Assembly (NCBI GenBank): GCA_038318895.1
Contig: JBBQCS010000006.1
Location: forward strand, 4,056 to 68,055
Direction: 5' to 3'
Origin: UBA11222 sp030652895
GTDB taxonomy: Bacteria; Pseudomonadota; Alphaproteobacteria; UBA11222
Length of the DNA: 64,000 nt
Both the position numbers and the translations under genes were made by a program. Below the pieces are notes generated by a model. The model did not search any database and was not told the origin of the DNA. It saw only the letters and a program-made list of their open reading frames with translations. Below, in pieces: positions 55,697-62,788 of this stretch (position 1 is its first letter; each line of letters starts with the position of its first letter).

Positions 55697-56626
55697 CTAT
55701 TCGCCCATCAAGGCCCTTACATGCGCCTGAACGCTTTGCGCCAATGCCGTCAGATCATAGCCGCCTTCCAGTGCGGAAACCACCCTGCCCGCGCAATGCT
55801 TGACGGCGATGGCCATTATTTCTCGCGTGGCCCACGCAAAATCTTCTTCTTCCAGCCACAGATTCGCCAGCGGGTCCTGCATGTGCGCATCAAATCCCGC
55901 AGAAATAAGAATCAGATCAGGGCGAAACGCGTCCAGTGCATTTAGAACCTGTTTGGTCATGGCGGCCTTGAAGGCGTCACTTCCCGCCCCTGCCTGAAGC
56001 GGCACGTTGACCACATTTCCCGCAACACCAGTATCGTTCACGGCCCCTGTGCCAGGGTAAAACGGCGCCTGATGGGTTGAGGCGTAAAACAGATCCGCAT
56101 CGCGCTGAAAAATTTCCTGCGTACCATTGCCATGGTGCACATCGAAATCAACAACCGCAATACGCGCGCATTTCCATGTATGTCTCGCCCATAATGCGCC
56201 GACCGCCACATTGTTGAACAGGCAAAAGCCCATGGCCCGGTTGCTTTCCGCGTGATGCCCCGGCGGACGAACGGCGCAAAACGCATTGCGGGCCACCCCC
56301 TGCATCACCATATCAACCGCGCGTACAACCGCACCCGCCGCACGCAATGCCGCTTCACCGCTGCCTGGCGAAACAGGTGTATCCCCATCGATAAAGGCAA
56401 AACCCTGTTCAGGCAAACGTGCGAGCAAGGCCTCGGCAAACCCCTCAGAATGGGCCAGCGCCAATTGCGCCATTGTCGCCTGAGGCGCCTGTTCGCGCAG
56501 CAGATCAGCAAATTCAGGCCCCTCCAATGCAGCCAGCACACGCCGCAACCGGTCTGGCGATTCCGGATGGCCGGAAGGCATCATATGTTCCAGGCACGCC
56601 AAATGTGTGATCAAGGCAGTCGTCAT
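55697..56626 (-). CDS. Histone deacetylase superfamily hydrolase
   Basis: Zinc-dependent deacetylase fold (arginase/HDAC), 309 residues. RPPGHHAESNRAMGFCLFNN carries the His-His charge relay, and VVDFDVHHGNGTQEIF and LISAGFDAHMQDPLANLWLE supply the metal ligands. Bacterial members deacetylate acetylpolyamines or similar amides; the substrate is unknown. Its ATG overlaps the class II aldolase stop by four bases, so it is coupled to the MTA salvage genes. Polyamine synthesis makes MTA, giving a possible metabolic link. Confidence 0.9.
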   Translation of the reverse strand: MTTALITHLACLEHMMPSGHPESPDRLRRVLAALEGPEFADLLREQAPQATMAQLALAHSEGFAEALLARLPEQGFAFIDGDTPVSPGSGEAALRAAGAVVRAVDMVMQGVARNAFCAVRPPGHHAESNRAMGFCLFNNVAVGALWARHTWKCARIAVVDFDVHHGNGTQEIFQRDADLFYASTHQAPFYPGTGAVNDTGVAGNVVNVPLQAGAGSDAFKAAMTKQVLNALDAFRPDLILISAGFDAHMQDPLANLWLEEEDFAWATREIMAIAVKHCAGRVVSALEGGYDLTALAQSVQAHVRALMGE

Positions 56627-57273
56627 GACTTAACCTGTTGTCCGTAGGTTTTAAACTTTTCCAGCACACGGCGCATCTCTTCCGCGTCCAGCAGCACCGG
56701 CGGGCCGACTTGCAGGGCGGCAACATATTGGCCCGCCAGAGTTTCCACCTCATGCGCCATGGCCAGCGCTTTTGCAGGCGTAGCCCCCAGCGCAATCTGC
56801 CCGTGATTGGCAAGCAGACAGGCCTGGCGTCCGGCCAGCGCCGCCACGGCAAATTCCGCCAGCGCGTCCGTGCCGAAGGTTGCGTACGGCGCGCAGCGGA
56901 TACTGTCGCCACCGGCCACGGCAACCATGTAGTGGAATGCCGGAATTTCGCGATGCGCGCAGGCCAGCGCCGTCGCATGCAATGAATGGGTGTGTACAAT
57001 GGCGCCAACTTCCGGACGCGCGGTATAGATCGCCACATGAAAATGCCATTCGCTGGATGGCAACAGCGAACCGGCAGGCGCCCTGCCTTCCGTATCAATG
57101 GCAACAATGTGCGGCGGCTGAAGATCTGCATAGGGAACACCCGTAGGTGTGATCAGAACCCGCCCCGCATCATCGCGCGCCGATACATTGCCGGACTTTC
57201 CCGGGCTAAGGCCGCTCTGGCTCATCGCATTGGCGGCGGCGATGATTTCCCTGCGCAACACCAGGTCACTCAT
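56623..57273 (-). CDS. Class II aldolase/adducin family protein, candidate methylthioribulose-1-phosphate aldolase
   Basis: Zinc-type class II aldolase of 216 residues. GKSGNVSARDDAGRVLITPT with GVPYADL, WHFHVAIYTARPEVGAIVHT, HSLHATALACAHREIPAFHY and LLANHGQIALGATPAKALAM give the metal-binding histidines. Placed directly after mtnA (four-base overlap), it could be the Ald2 aldolase that cleaves methylthioribulose 1-phosphate to DHAP and methylthioacetaldehyde, as known from Rhodospirillum rubrum, or the MtnB dehydratase of classical methionine salvage. Absence of mtnC, mtnD and mtnK nearby favours the first. Start ATG at 57273. Confidence 0.85.
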   Translation of the reverse strand: MSDLVLRREIIAAANAMSQSGLSPGKSGNVSARDDAGRVLITPTGVPYADLQPPHIVAIDTEGRAPAGSLLPSSEWHFHVAIYTARPEVGAIVHTHSLHATALACAHREIPAFHYMVAVAGGDSIRCAPYATFGTDALAEFAVAALAGRQACLLANHGQIALGATPAKALAMAHEVETLAGQYVAALQVGPPVLLDAEEMRRVLEKFKTYGQQVKS

Positions 57274-58364
57274 TTTCCGCGTTCCGGAAACAGTTCCAAC
57301 ATTGCCGTGGAAGAAGCGGCGCACACGCCGCGCTCTGTAATCAGTCCACTGACCAGCCGCGCCGGGGTCACGTCAAAGGCATAGTTTCCCGCCGGGCTTC
57401 CCGGTGCGGCAATGTCTACGTCACACAGATCACCATTTGCAGTGCGCCCGGTGATACGTGTCATTTCTTCCGGTGCGCGCTCCTCAATCGGGATAGAGGC
57501 AACGCCATCTTCAATGGTCCAGTCTATGGTGGTGGACGGCAGCGCCACATAAAACGGCACGCCATTGTCGTGTGCGGCAAGCGCCTTCAGATAGGTGCCT
57601 ATCTTGTTGCATACGTCACCACGCGCGGTGGTGCGGTCGGTGCCGACAATGCACATATCCACACGGGCATGCTGCATCAGATGACCGCCTGCATTGTCCG
57701 CGATAATGGTGTGCGGCACGCCGTGCTTGCCCAGTTCCCATGCGGTTAGCGCCGCGCCCTGATTGCGCGGCCTCGTTTCATCCACCCACACATGCACATT
57801 GACGCCTGCATCATGCGCCATATAAATGGGCGCGAGCGCCGTGCCCCAATCCACCGTCGCCAGCCAGCCCGCGTTGCAATGGGTAAGAATATTCACCTCA
57901 CGCTCCGGGTTATCGCGCGCGGCATCTTCGATAAGCCGCAGCCCGTGCACTCCGATATTTTCACAAATAGCCACGTCATCATCACAGATTTTCGCCGCCG
58001 TCGCATAGCCGGCGTCAACCCGCTGCGCCGGCGGCAGCGGCAACAGCAGGTTGCGCATTTCATCCAGCGCCCAACGCAGATTTATGGCTGTGGGACGCGC
58101 CGCCAGCAGAAACGCATAGGCCCTGTTCAGCGCATTGTCAGAAGCATCCTCACGCAACGCAAAGCATAGACCGTAGGCCGCCGTGGCGCCGATCAGCGGC
58201 GCCCCGCGGACCATCATGCTTTTGATGGCATGGGAGGCCTCGGCAGCGCTGGCAAGGCGCGCGGTAATGAATGCGTGCGGCAGTTTCGTCTGGTCGATAA
58301 TGCCGACCGACCATCCGTCCGGTTGCACCCAGATTGACCGCCAAGCTTTGCCGTCAATTTTCAT
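57270..58364 (-). CDS. mtnA: S-methyl-5-thioribose-1-phosphate isomerase
   Basis: Isomerises methylthioribose 1-phosphate to methylthioribulose 1-phosphate; eIF2B-like fold. 364 residues: MMVRGAPLIGATAAYGLCFA, LTHCNAGWLATVDWGTALAP with the catalytic Cys, VDETRPRNQGAALTAWELGK, DNAGGHLMQHARVDMCIVGT with the catalytic Asp region (GTDRTTARGDVCNKIGTYLK). Six bases after apt. Confidence 0.95.
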   Translation of the reverse strand: MKIDGKAWRSIWVQPDGWSVGIIDQTKLPHAFITARLASAAEASHAIKSMMVRGAPLIGATAAYGLCFALREDASDNALNRAYAFLLAARPTAINLRWALDEMRNLLLPLPPAQRVDAGYATAAKICDDDVAICENIGVHGLRLIEDAARDNPEREVNILTHCNAGWLATVDWGTALAPIYMAHDAGVNVHVWVDETRPRNQGAALTAWELGKHGVPHTIIADNAGGHLMQHARVDMCIVGTDRTTARGDVCNKIGTYLKALAAHDNGVPFYVALPSTTIDWTIEDGVASIPIEERAPEEMTRITGRTANGDLCDVDIAAPGSPAGNYAFDVTPARLVSGLITERGVCAASSTAMLELFPERGK

Positions 58365-58370
58365 TACTGT

Positions 58371-58895
58371 TTAATGGCCTTCAAATGTTGTCAGTGTCAG
58401 CACTTCCTTGCCCAGCGCCTCCAGACGCCTGCGGCCGCCCAGTTCGGGCAAATCAACAACAAAGCTGCAGGCCACAACCGTCGCCCCCTGCCGTTCAATC
58501 AGTTTGATTGCGGCTTCCGCGGTGCCGCCGGTCGCGATAAGGTCATCGACAAGCAGAACCGTCTCACCTGCTTTCACGGCGTCGATATGAATTTCCAGGC
58601 GGTCCGTACCATATTCCAGCGCATATTCCTGACCGATGGTTTTATACGGCAGCTTGCCCGGTTTGCGCACCGGCACAAAGCCGCACGACAATTGATGCGC
58701 CACCGCGCCGCCCAGAATGAAACCGCGCGCCTCGATGCCCGCTACCTTGTCGATGCGCACGCCAGCATGAAACTGCACCAGCCCGTCAACGGCCTTGCGA
58801 AACCCAACAGGATCGCCCAGCAGCGTCGTGATGTCGCGAAACAAGATGCCGGGTTTTGGATAATCCGGTATGGTCCGGATATATTTTTCAATCAC
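58371..58895 (-). CDS. apt: Adenine phosphoribosyltransferase
   Basis: Salvages adenine with PRPP to AMP. 174 residues: YPKPGILFRDITTLLGDPVG, AGIEARGFILGGAVAHQLSC, and the PRPP motif VLLVDDLIATGGTAEAAIKL. GTG start with AGGA upstream, overlapping the region around the mtnP stop. It takes the adenine released by MtnP one gene upstream. Confidence 0.96.
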   Translation of the reverse strand: MIEKYIRTIPDYPKPGILFRDITTLLGDPVGFRKAVDGLVQFHAGVRIDKVAGIEARGFILGGAVAHQLSCGFVPVRKPGKLPYKTIGQEYALEYGTDRLEIHIDAVKAGETVLLVDDLIATGGTAEAAIKLIERQGATVVACSFVVDLPELGGRRRLEALGKEVLTLTTFEGH

Positions 58896-58896
58896 A

Positions 58897-59775
58897 CTAA
58901 TGTCCTTTCAATACCCGCCCGGCGACGGCGTCCAGCTTTGCCAGTAGTTTTGCATCGCGCACTTCTGGGGCGGTTATCAGCGCGGTGTCGAGCACCCGGT
59001 CACAGCCATGCGAACAGGCCGCACCATGTTCCGCACCGTCTGCAACCTGGCCGATTACCTGCTTTACCAGATCGCCTGCGTGTCTGGCGTTGCGCTGCAA
59101 TACCGCAATTACCGAGGCAACGTCCACATGGTCATGGTGCGGATGCCAGCAATCATAGTCCGTGACCATGGCGACCGTGGCGAAACAGATTTCCGCCTCG
59201 CGGGCCAGTTTCGCCTCAGGCATGTTGGTCATGCCAATCACATCGCACCCCCACGACCGGTACATGTTGGATTCCGCCAGAGACGAAAATTGCGGCCCCT
59301 CCATCGCCAGATAGGTGCCGCCACGCGCATAGGGTATACCGGCCGCCGCCGCGCCCTGTTCAAGCATATCGCCCAGCCGCCCGCATACCGGTTTGGCCAT
59401 CGATACATGGGCGACCATGCCTTCGCCAAAAAAGCTTTTTTCGCGCGCGACGGTGCGGTCAATGAATTGATCGACGATAACGAAAGTGCCGGGCGCCAGG
59501 GCCTCGCGAAACGATCCACAGGCAGACACCGAAATGATATCCGTAACGCCGCTCCGCTTCAGCGCATCGATGTTGGCGCGGTAATTGATGCTGGAGGGTG
59601 AATGCACATGCCCGCGCCCATGACGCGGTAGAAATACAACCTCAATGCCCTGCAACTGACCAAATAACAACGCGTCCGACGTCTGCCCCCACGGGCTTTT
59701 AACCTGCCGCCATTCAGCCTTCTCCAAGCTGTCAATATCATACACGCCACTGCCGCCGATAACACCCAGTTTCAT
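58897..59775 (-). CDS. mtnP: S-methyl-5'-thioadenosine phosphorylase
   Basis: Splits methylthioadenosine with phosphate to adenine and methylthioribose 1-phosphate; trimeric PNP-family enzyme. 292 residues: LGVIGGSGVYDIDSL, FLPRHGRGHVHSPSSINYRA, YLAMEGPQFSSLAESNMYRS, VIGMTNMPEAKLAREAEICF and AMVTDYDCWHPHHDHVDVAS. The usual substrate-binding Met-Thr is kept. First gene of the run down to 51277. Confidence 0.95.
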   Translation of the reverse strand: MKLGVIGGSGVYDIDSLEKAEWRQVKSPWGQTSDALLFGQLQGIEVVFLPRHGRGHVHSPSSINYRANIDALKRSGVTDIISVSACGSFREALAPGTFVIVDQFIDRTVAREKSFFGEGMVAHVSMAKPVCGRLGDMLEQGAAAAGIPYARGGTYLAMEGPQFSSLAESNMYRSWGCDVIGMTNMPEAKLAREAEICFATVAMVTDYDCWHPHHDHVDVASVIAVLQRNARHAGDLVKQVIGQVADGAEHGAACSHGCDRVLDTALITAPEVRDAKLLAKLDAVAGRVLKGH

Positions 59776-59805
59776 AAGCTTTGTCCTTATCTTCCCTATG
59801 GGGCA

Positions 59806-59834
59806 TAGTTACCCCCGCCAGCCTGACAAGGCAA
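59806..59834 (-). promoter_or_regulatory. sigma-70 promoter of mtnP
   Basis: Minus strand TTGCCT (59829-59834), a 17-base spacer and TAACTA (59806-59811). The 13-mer CTTGCCTTGTCAG covering the -35 also occurs at the rpsB promoter. No SAM riboswitch is recognisable in the short leader. Confidence 0.5.
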
Positions 59835-59865
59835 GAAATCGGTCGCGATGAGGGAGGAGCATACC

Positions 59866-60699
59866 ATGAAAGAGAAAGTCGGCTTTATCGGCCTGGGCAA
59901 TATGGGCAAGCCCATGGCCATGAACCTGGCCCGCGCGGGCGTGGATTTGACTGTCTATGACCTCAATCCGGACACCATGCGCGATCTTGCAGCGTTGGGC
60001 GCAAAAACCGCAAGCTCCACCGCAGAGGTCGGAGAGAACTGCGATATTGTCGAACTGGTGGTCATGAATGACCGTCAGATCGAAGAAGTCATTTCCGGAC
60101 AGGGACAGGGCGACGGCCTGCTGGCCGGTATGAAAGCAGGCGGCCTGATCATCATTCACAGCACCGTCAGTCCGGTCACCTGTCAACGTATGGCCACCGT
60201 ATGTGCCGAGCGCAACATTGGCGTGATCGACGCCGCGGTCAGCGGCGCGGAAGCCCGCTCCATCGAAGGCACACTTACCCTGATGGTGGGCGGCGACGCC
60301 AAAGACGTCGAACGCGCCAGGCCAATTTTTTCGATTGTCGGCGAAGACGTCTTTCACATGGGCGCCGTCGGCATGGGTCAGGCGGCCAAGCTGTGCAACA
60401 ATCTGATGTCGCTGATCAACATGAAGGTGGTGGAGGAAGGCCTGGAACTGGCCCGCGCCGCCGGCATTGATGAAGACCAGATGATCGAAATCGCCAAGGT
60501 CAGCACCGGCGACAGCTGGGCGTTGCGCGGCATCAAACCCATGCGGGCGCTGTTTGCCCAAAGCACCCATGGCGCGGGCAGCGTGGCCAAACTGGTCGCC
60601 AAGGACCTTGTGCTTGCGTTGCGCTTTGGCGAACAGCTTGGCGTGCCGCTGGGCTTTACGGAATATGCGGTAAACCGGGACCGCGCCAAACCCGAATGA
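59866..60699 (+). CDS. NAD(P)-dependent beta-hydroxyacid dehydrogenase (3-hydroxyisobutyrate dehydrogenase family)
   Basis: A 277-residue oxidoreductase: Rossmann motif VGFIGLGNMGKPMAMNLARA, substrate motif DAAVSGAEARSIEGTLTLMV, and the catalytic Lys in GQAAKLCNNLMSLINMKVVE. The family oxidises or reduces 3-hydroxyisobutyrate, tartronate semialdehyde, glyoxylate or similar compounds; substrate not fixed. GAGGAG eight bases before the ATG at 59866. First of three genes joined by ATGA overlaps. Confidence 0.9.
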   Translation: MKEKVGFIGLGNMGKPMAMNLARAGVDLTVYDLNPDTMRDLAALGAKTASSTAEVGENCDIVELVVMNDRQIEEVISGQGQGDGLLAGMKAGGLIIIHSTVSPVTCQRMATVCAERNIGVIDAAVSGAEARSIEGTLTLMVGGDAKDVERARPIFSIVGEDVFHMGAVGMGQAAKLCNNLMSLINMKVVEEGLELARAAGIDEDQMIEIAKVSTGDSWALRGIKPMRALFAQSTHGAGSVAKLVAKDLVLALRFGEQLGVPLGFTEYAVNRDRAKPE

Positions 60700-60905
60700 T
60701 TGTGCTTTCCACGGGAGACGTGCGCTGCCCGCAGTGCGGCGTCAAAACCGCCATGGGCCTGCTGGAAATCCGGGATATGGCGGCGTTTCAATGTCCGTCA
60801 TGCGGGCGTGAAAGCGATATCGACGCGGCGAAATATGCGCATGACATCGCCATGTATGAGTGGGCACAGCGGCAGTTTGCCAGAAATCAGGATACAGACG
60901 AATGA
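60696..60905 (+). CDS. Small zinc-ribbon protein
   Basis: A 69-residue protein with two CPxC knuckles (VRCPQCGVKT near 10 and FQCPSCGRES near 32) that should bind one zinc, then an acidic/aromatic helical tail. It starts at an ATG overlapping the dehydrogenase stop (ATGA), and its own stop overlaps the transporter start the same way. Function unknown; similar ribbons act as binding partners or nucleic-acid contacts. Confidence 0.75.
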   Translation: MIVLSTGDVRCPQCGVKTAMGLLEIRDMAAFQCPSCGRESDIDAAKYAHDIAMYEWAQRQFARNQDTDE

Positions 60906-61984
60906 TAGCGGTCATGCAACGCCCGGTACTGCTGGCGCTACTTTCAGCCGCGCTGTTCGGGCTTGCCACGCCATTCGCAAAGCTGCTGCTGGACGGCACA
61001 GAGGCCTGGCTGCTGGCCGGGTTACTGTATCTTGGCGCCGGGCTGGGCCTGGGGATACACACGCTGCTCCGGCGTCTGGGCGGCCGCGCGCCGCGCGAGG
61101 CGCCCCTTACCCGCACCGATCTGCCCTGGCTTGCAGGAGCGATAGCCGCCGGCGGAGTTTTCGCGCCGGTATTGCTGATGTTTGGTCTGAACCTGACCAC
61201 CGCGTCCAGCGGGTCGTTGCTGCTAAATCTTGAAGCCATCGCGACCGTGGCCGTTGCCGCCCTGATTTTCCGTGAGCATGTGGGGGGCCGCCTGTTATTG
61301 GGCGCGGCCCTGATCATCGCGGGCGCCATGGCGCTATCGTGGCAGGGAGGTTTTTTTGTGGCGGACGCTGGCGCGCTCCTGATCGCCTGCGCATGTATCG
61401 CCTGGGGCATCGACAACAATCTGACACGCCACATCTCGGCCGCCGATCCGGTACAGATCACCATGCTGCGCGGACTGATCGCAGGCGGCGTCAATGTCTC
61501 GATTGGCCTTGCCGGGGGGGCCAGCCTGCCCGGCCCCGCACTTCTGGTTGGCACTCTGTTCACCGGCTTTTTAGGATACGGCGTAAGCCTTGTACTGTTC
61601 GTCATGTCCCTGCAACGCCTTGGAACCGCGCGCACGGGCGCGTATTTCGCGACAGCGCCGTTCATCGGCGCGGCCGCCGCCATTGCGCTGCTGTCTGATC
61701 CCGTGACGGCGCAACTGCTTGTGGCGGGCGCATTGATGGCGGTTGGCGTCTGGCTCAGCCTGACCGAAAATCACGTGCATATGCATGAGCATGACGAACT
61801 GGAGCACAGCCACCGCCACACCCACGACGCCCATCATCAGCATCCGCATTCCGGGAACGAACCCTCCGATGCGCCCCACACCCATGCACACCGGCACGAA
61901 CCCCTCACCCACGCCCACCCCCACTGGCCGGATTTGCACCACCGGCATCGGCACGGGCACGGGCATAAAGATGGGGCAGGCTGA
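60902..61984 (+). CDS. EamA/DMT family transporter with histidine-rich C-terminal tail
   Basis: Inner-membrane drug/metabolite transporter family protein of 360 residues. About ten hydrophobic segments in two EamA halves, with LFGLATPFAKLLL near the start and NLEAIATVAVAALIFREHVG ending the first half. The last 71 residues (about 290-360) carry 25 histidines, many as H-x-H pairs. Such tails bind Zn, Ni or Co in metal transporters and chaperones but are not usual in DMT proteins. Coupled to the zinc-ribbon gene by ATGA. Substrate unknown. Confidence 0.88.
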   Translation: MIAVMQRPVLLALLSAALFGLATPFAKLLLDGTEAWLLAGLLYLGAGLGLGIHTLLRRLGGRAPREAPLTRTDLPWLAGAIAAGGVFAPVLLMFGLNLTTASSGSLLLNLEAIATVAVAALIFREHVGGRLLLGAALIIAGAMALSWQGGFFVADAGALLIACACIAWGIDNNLTRHISAADPVQITMLRGLIAGGVNVSIGLAGGASLPGPALLVGTLFTGFLGYGVSLVLFVMSLQRLGTARTGAYFATAPFIGAAAAIALLSDPVTAQLLVAGALMAVGVWLSLTENHVHMHEHDELEHSHRHTHDAHHQHPHSGNEPSDAPHTHAHRHEPLTHAHPHWPDLHHRHRHGHGHKDGAG

Positions 61985-62144
61985 TGCGGCTACTTGACGC
62001 ACCCAAGTGGGTTAGGAAGGATGAATCACTATTACTGCGGTCGGCGGACGGCCTGAACGGCAAATTAGGGAAGCCATCTTCTTAATGCACCTGTCACGCA
62101 GTTAGATTGAAACTGGCCGCCGGAAAACAGCGCAACCGTAAATC

Positions 62145-62285
62145 CTATTTTTTATTCGGACGCTGTGTCAGGGCCGAACCCGCCGCCGACTTCGCGTCTT
62201 TGCTTGACTTAGGGTTACTCAATACCTTCGCAGCTGCTGTAGCAGCTTTCTTGCTGGTGACTTCTTTGTTGGATTTTTTTGCCAT
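62145..62285 (-). CDS. 46-residue Lys/Ser/Ala-rich protein, unknown function
   Basis: Very short gene with a strong ribosome site (GGAGG at 62294-62298, eight bases before the ATG). The product starts MAKKSNKEVTSKKAATAAAK and its last 29 residues (18-46, with VLSNPKSSKDAKSAAGSALT) are identical to residues 33-61 of the antitoxin encoded at 62789. It is strongly basic with no membrane segment and is probably flexible or helical. It follows the 81-residue gene by 45 bases. I recall similar K-V-L-x-(N/D)-P-x-(S/T)-S-K...A-G-S-A-L repeats in small alphaproteobacterial proteins, without a known function. Confidence 0.7.
   Translation of the reverse strand: MAKKSNKEVTSKKAATAAAKVLSNPKSSKDAKSAAGSALTQRPNKK
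62148..62234 (-). repeat. module copy 1 (29 codons) inside the 46-residue gene
   Basis: These 87 bases encode the same 29 residues as 62885-62971 on the other strand, so the two form an inverted repeat about 650 bases apart. The copies differ at 11 bases in 10 codons; every difference is synonymous. Confidence 0.9.
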
Positions 62286-62330
62286 AAGAAAGGCCTCCAT
62301 TAGGGTTTTGGATAAGTGTCATGACGCCAC

Positions 62331-62576
62331 TCAACGGAGACGGCGCTCGACTTCCTGTATTAGGGCTTCGGAGCCACCTACCTCTATCGAGAGATTTTTT
62401 AGAGAGCGTCCTTTCAGCGTAATTTTAGGAGCAGCTCCGGTCTCAGGATCACTAATCCCACGCAGTTTGTTCGTGATATCCTTTTGGAGTTGCTTCACGA
62501 CCTCCCGCTCAATTTCGCTTAAGAACTGGTTCGGACGAATGACCCGACGACCCAACTTGACCTCTATGTCGATCAA
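62331..62576 (-). CDS. 81-residue protein of unknown family
   Basis: TTG start with GAGGAG seven bases upstream. The product is charged and probably alpha/beta: IDIEVKLGRRVIRPNQFLSE, then IEREVVKQLQKDITNKLRGI and a strand-helix end LKNLSIEVGGSEALIQEVER. No signal peptide or membrane segment. It is upstream of the 46-residue gene and likely shares its transcript. Size, pairing and position beside a toxin-antitoxin pair make a second small two-gene system possible, but I do not recognise a toxin or antitoxin fold. Confidence 0.65.
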   Translation of the reverse strand: MIDIEVKLGRRVIRPNQFLSEIEREVVKQLQKDITNKLRGISDPETGAAPKITLKGRSLKNLSIEVGGSEALIQEVERRLR

Positions 62577-62632
62577 ATTTGCGCTCCTCTGCCCTAATGG
62601 CTGACTGGCGAATCACCAATCAGTCGTTTTTA

Positions 62633-62661
62633 AACATGTTCTCTTTATGTTTCCTTGTCAA
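62633..62661 (-). promoter_or_regulatory. possible promoter of the 81/46-residue gene pair
   Basis: Consensus TTGACA (62656-62661), a 17-base spacer and CATGTT (62633-62638) on the minus strand. The -35 is perfect, the -10 weak; the leader would be about 50 bases. Confidence 0.4.
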
Positions 62662-62671
62662 CACCAGATTG

Positions 62672-62788
62672 TGTCACATGTTTTGATTCTCTACCTGTAT
62701 GCAGTAGTAGCAAGGGTTCTAAATCAACATAAAAATTCATCGAATGGTGTGATTGCAATGATATCTATTTCATCGTATTCTGTCACAT
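62672..62788. promoter_or_regulatory. repeated TGTCACAT boxes in the divergent region
   Basis: TGTCACAT occurs at 62672-62679, just upstream of the leftward -35, and at 62781-62788, directly before the antitoxin ATG. TTCATCG also repeats at 62736 and 62769, each about 12 bases before a TGT sequence. The stretch is AT-rich. These are candidate operators for the ribbon-helix-helix antitoxin. Confidence 0.35.

Noticed and set aside
59776..59865. SAM riboswitch upstream of mtnP
   Set aside because: The leader is only about 25 bases from the predicted transcript start; no room or conserved core.
61571..62002. Minus-strand frame rich in Val, Gly and Met
   Set aside because: It is the complement of the transporter's His-codon-rich tail.
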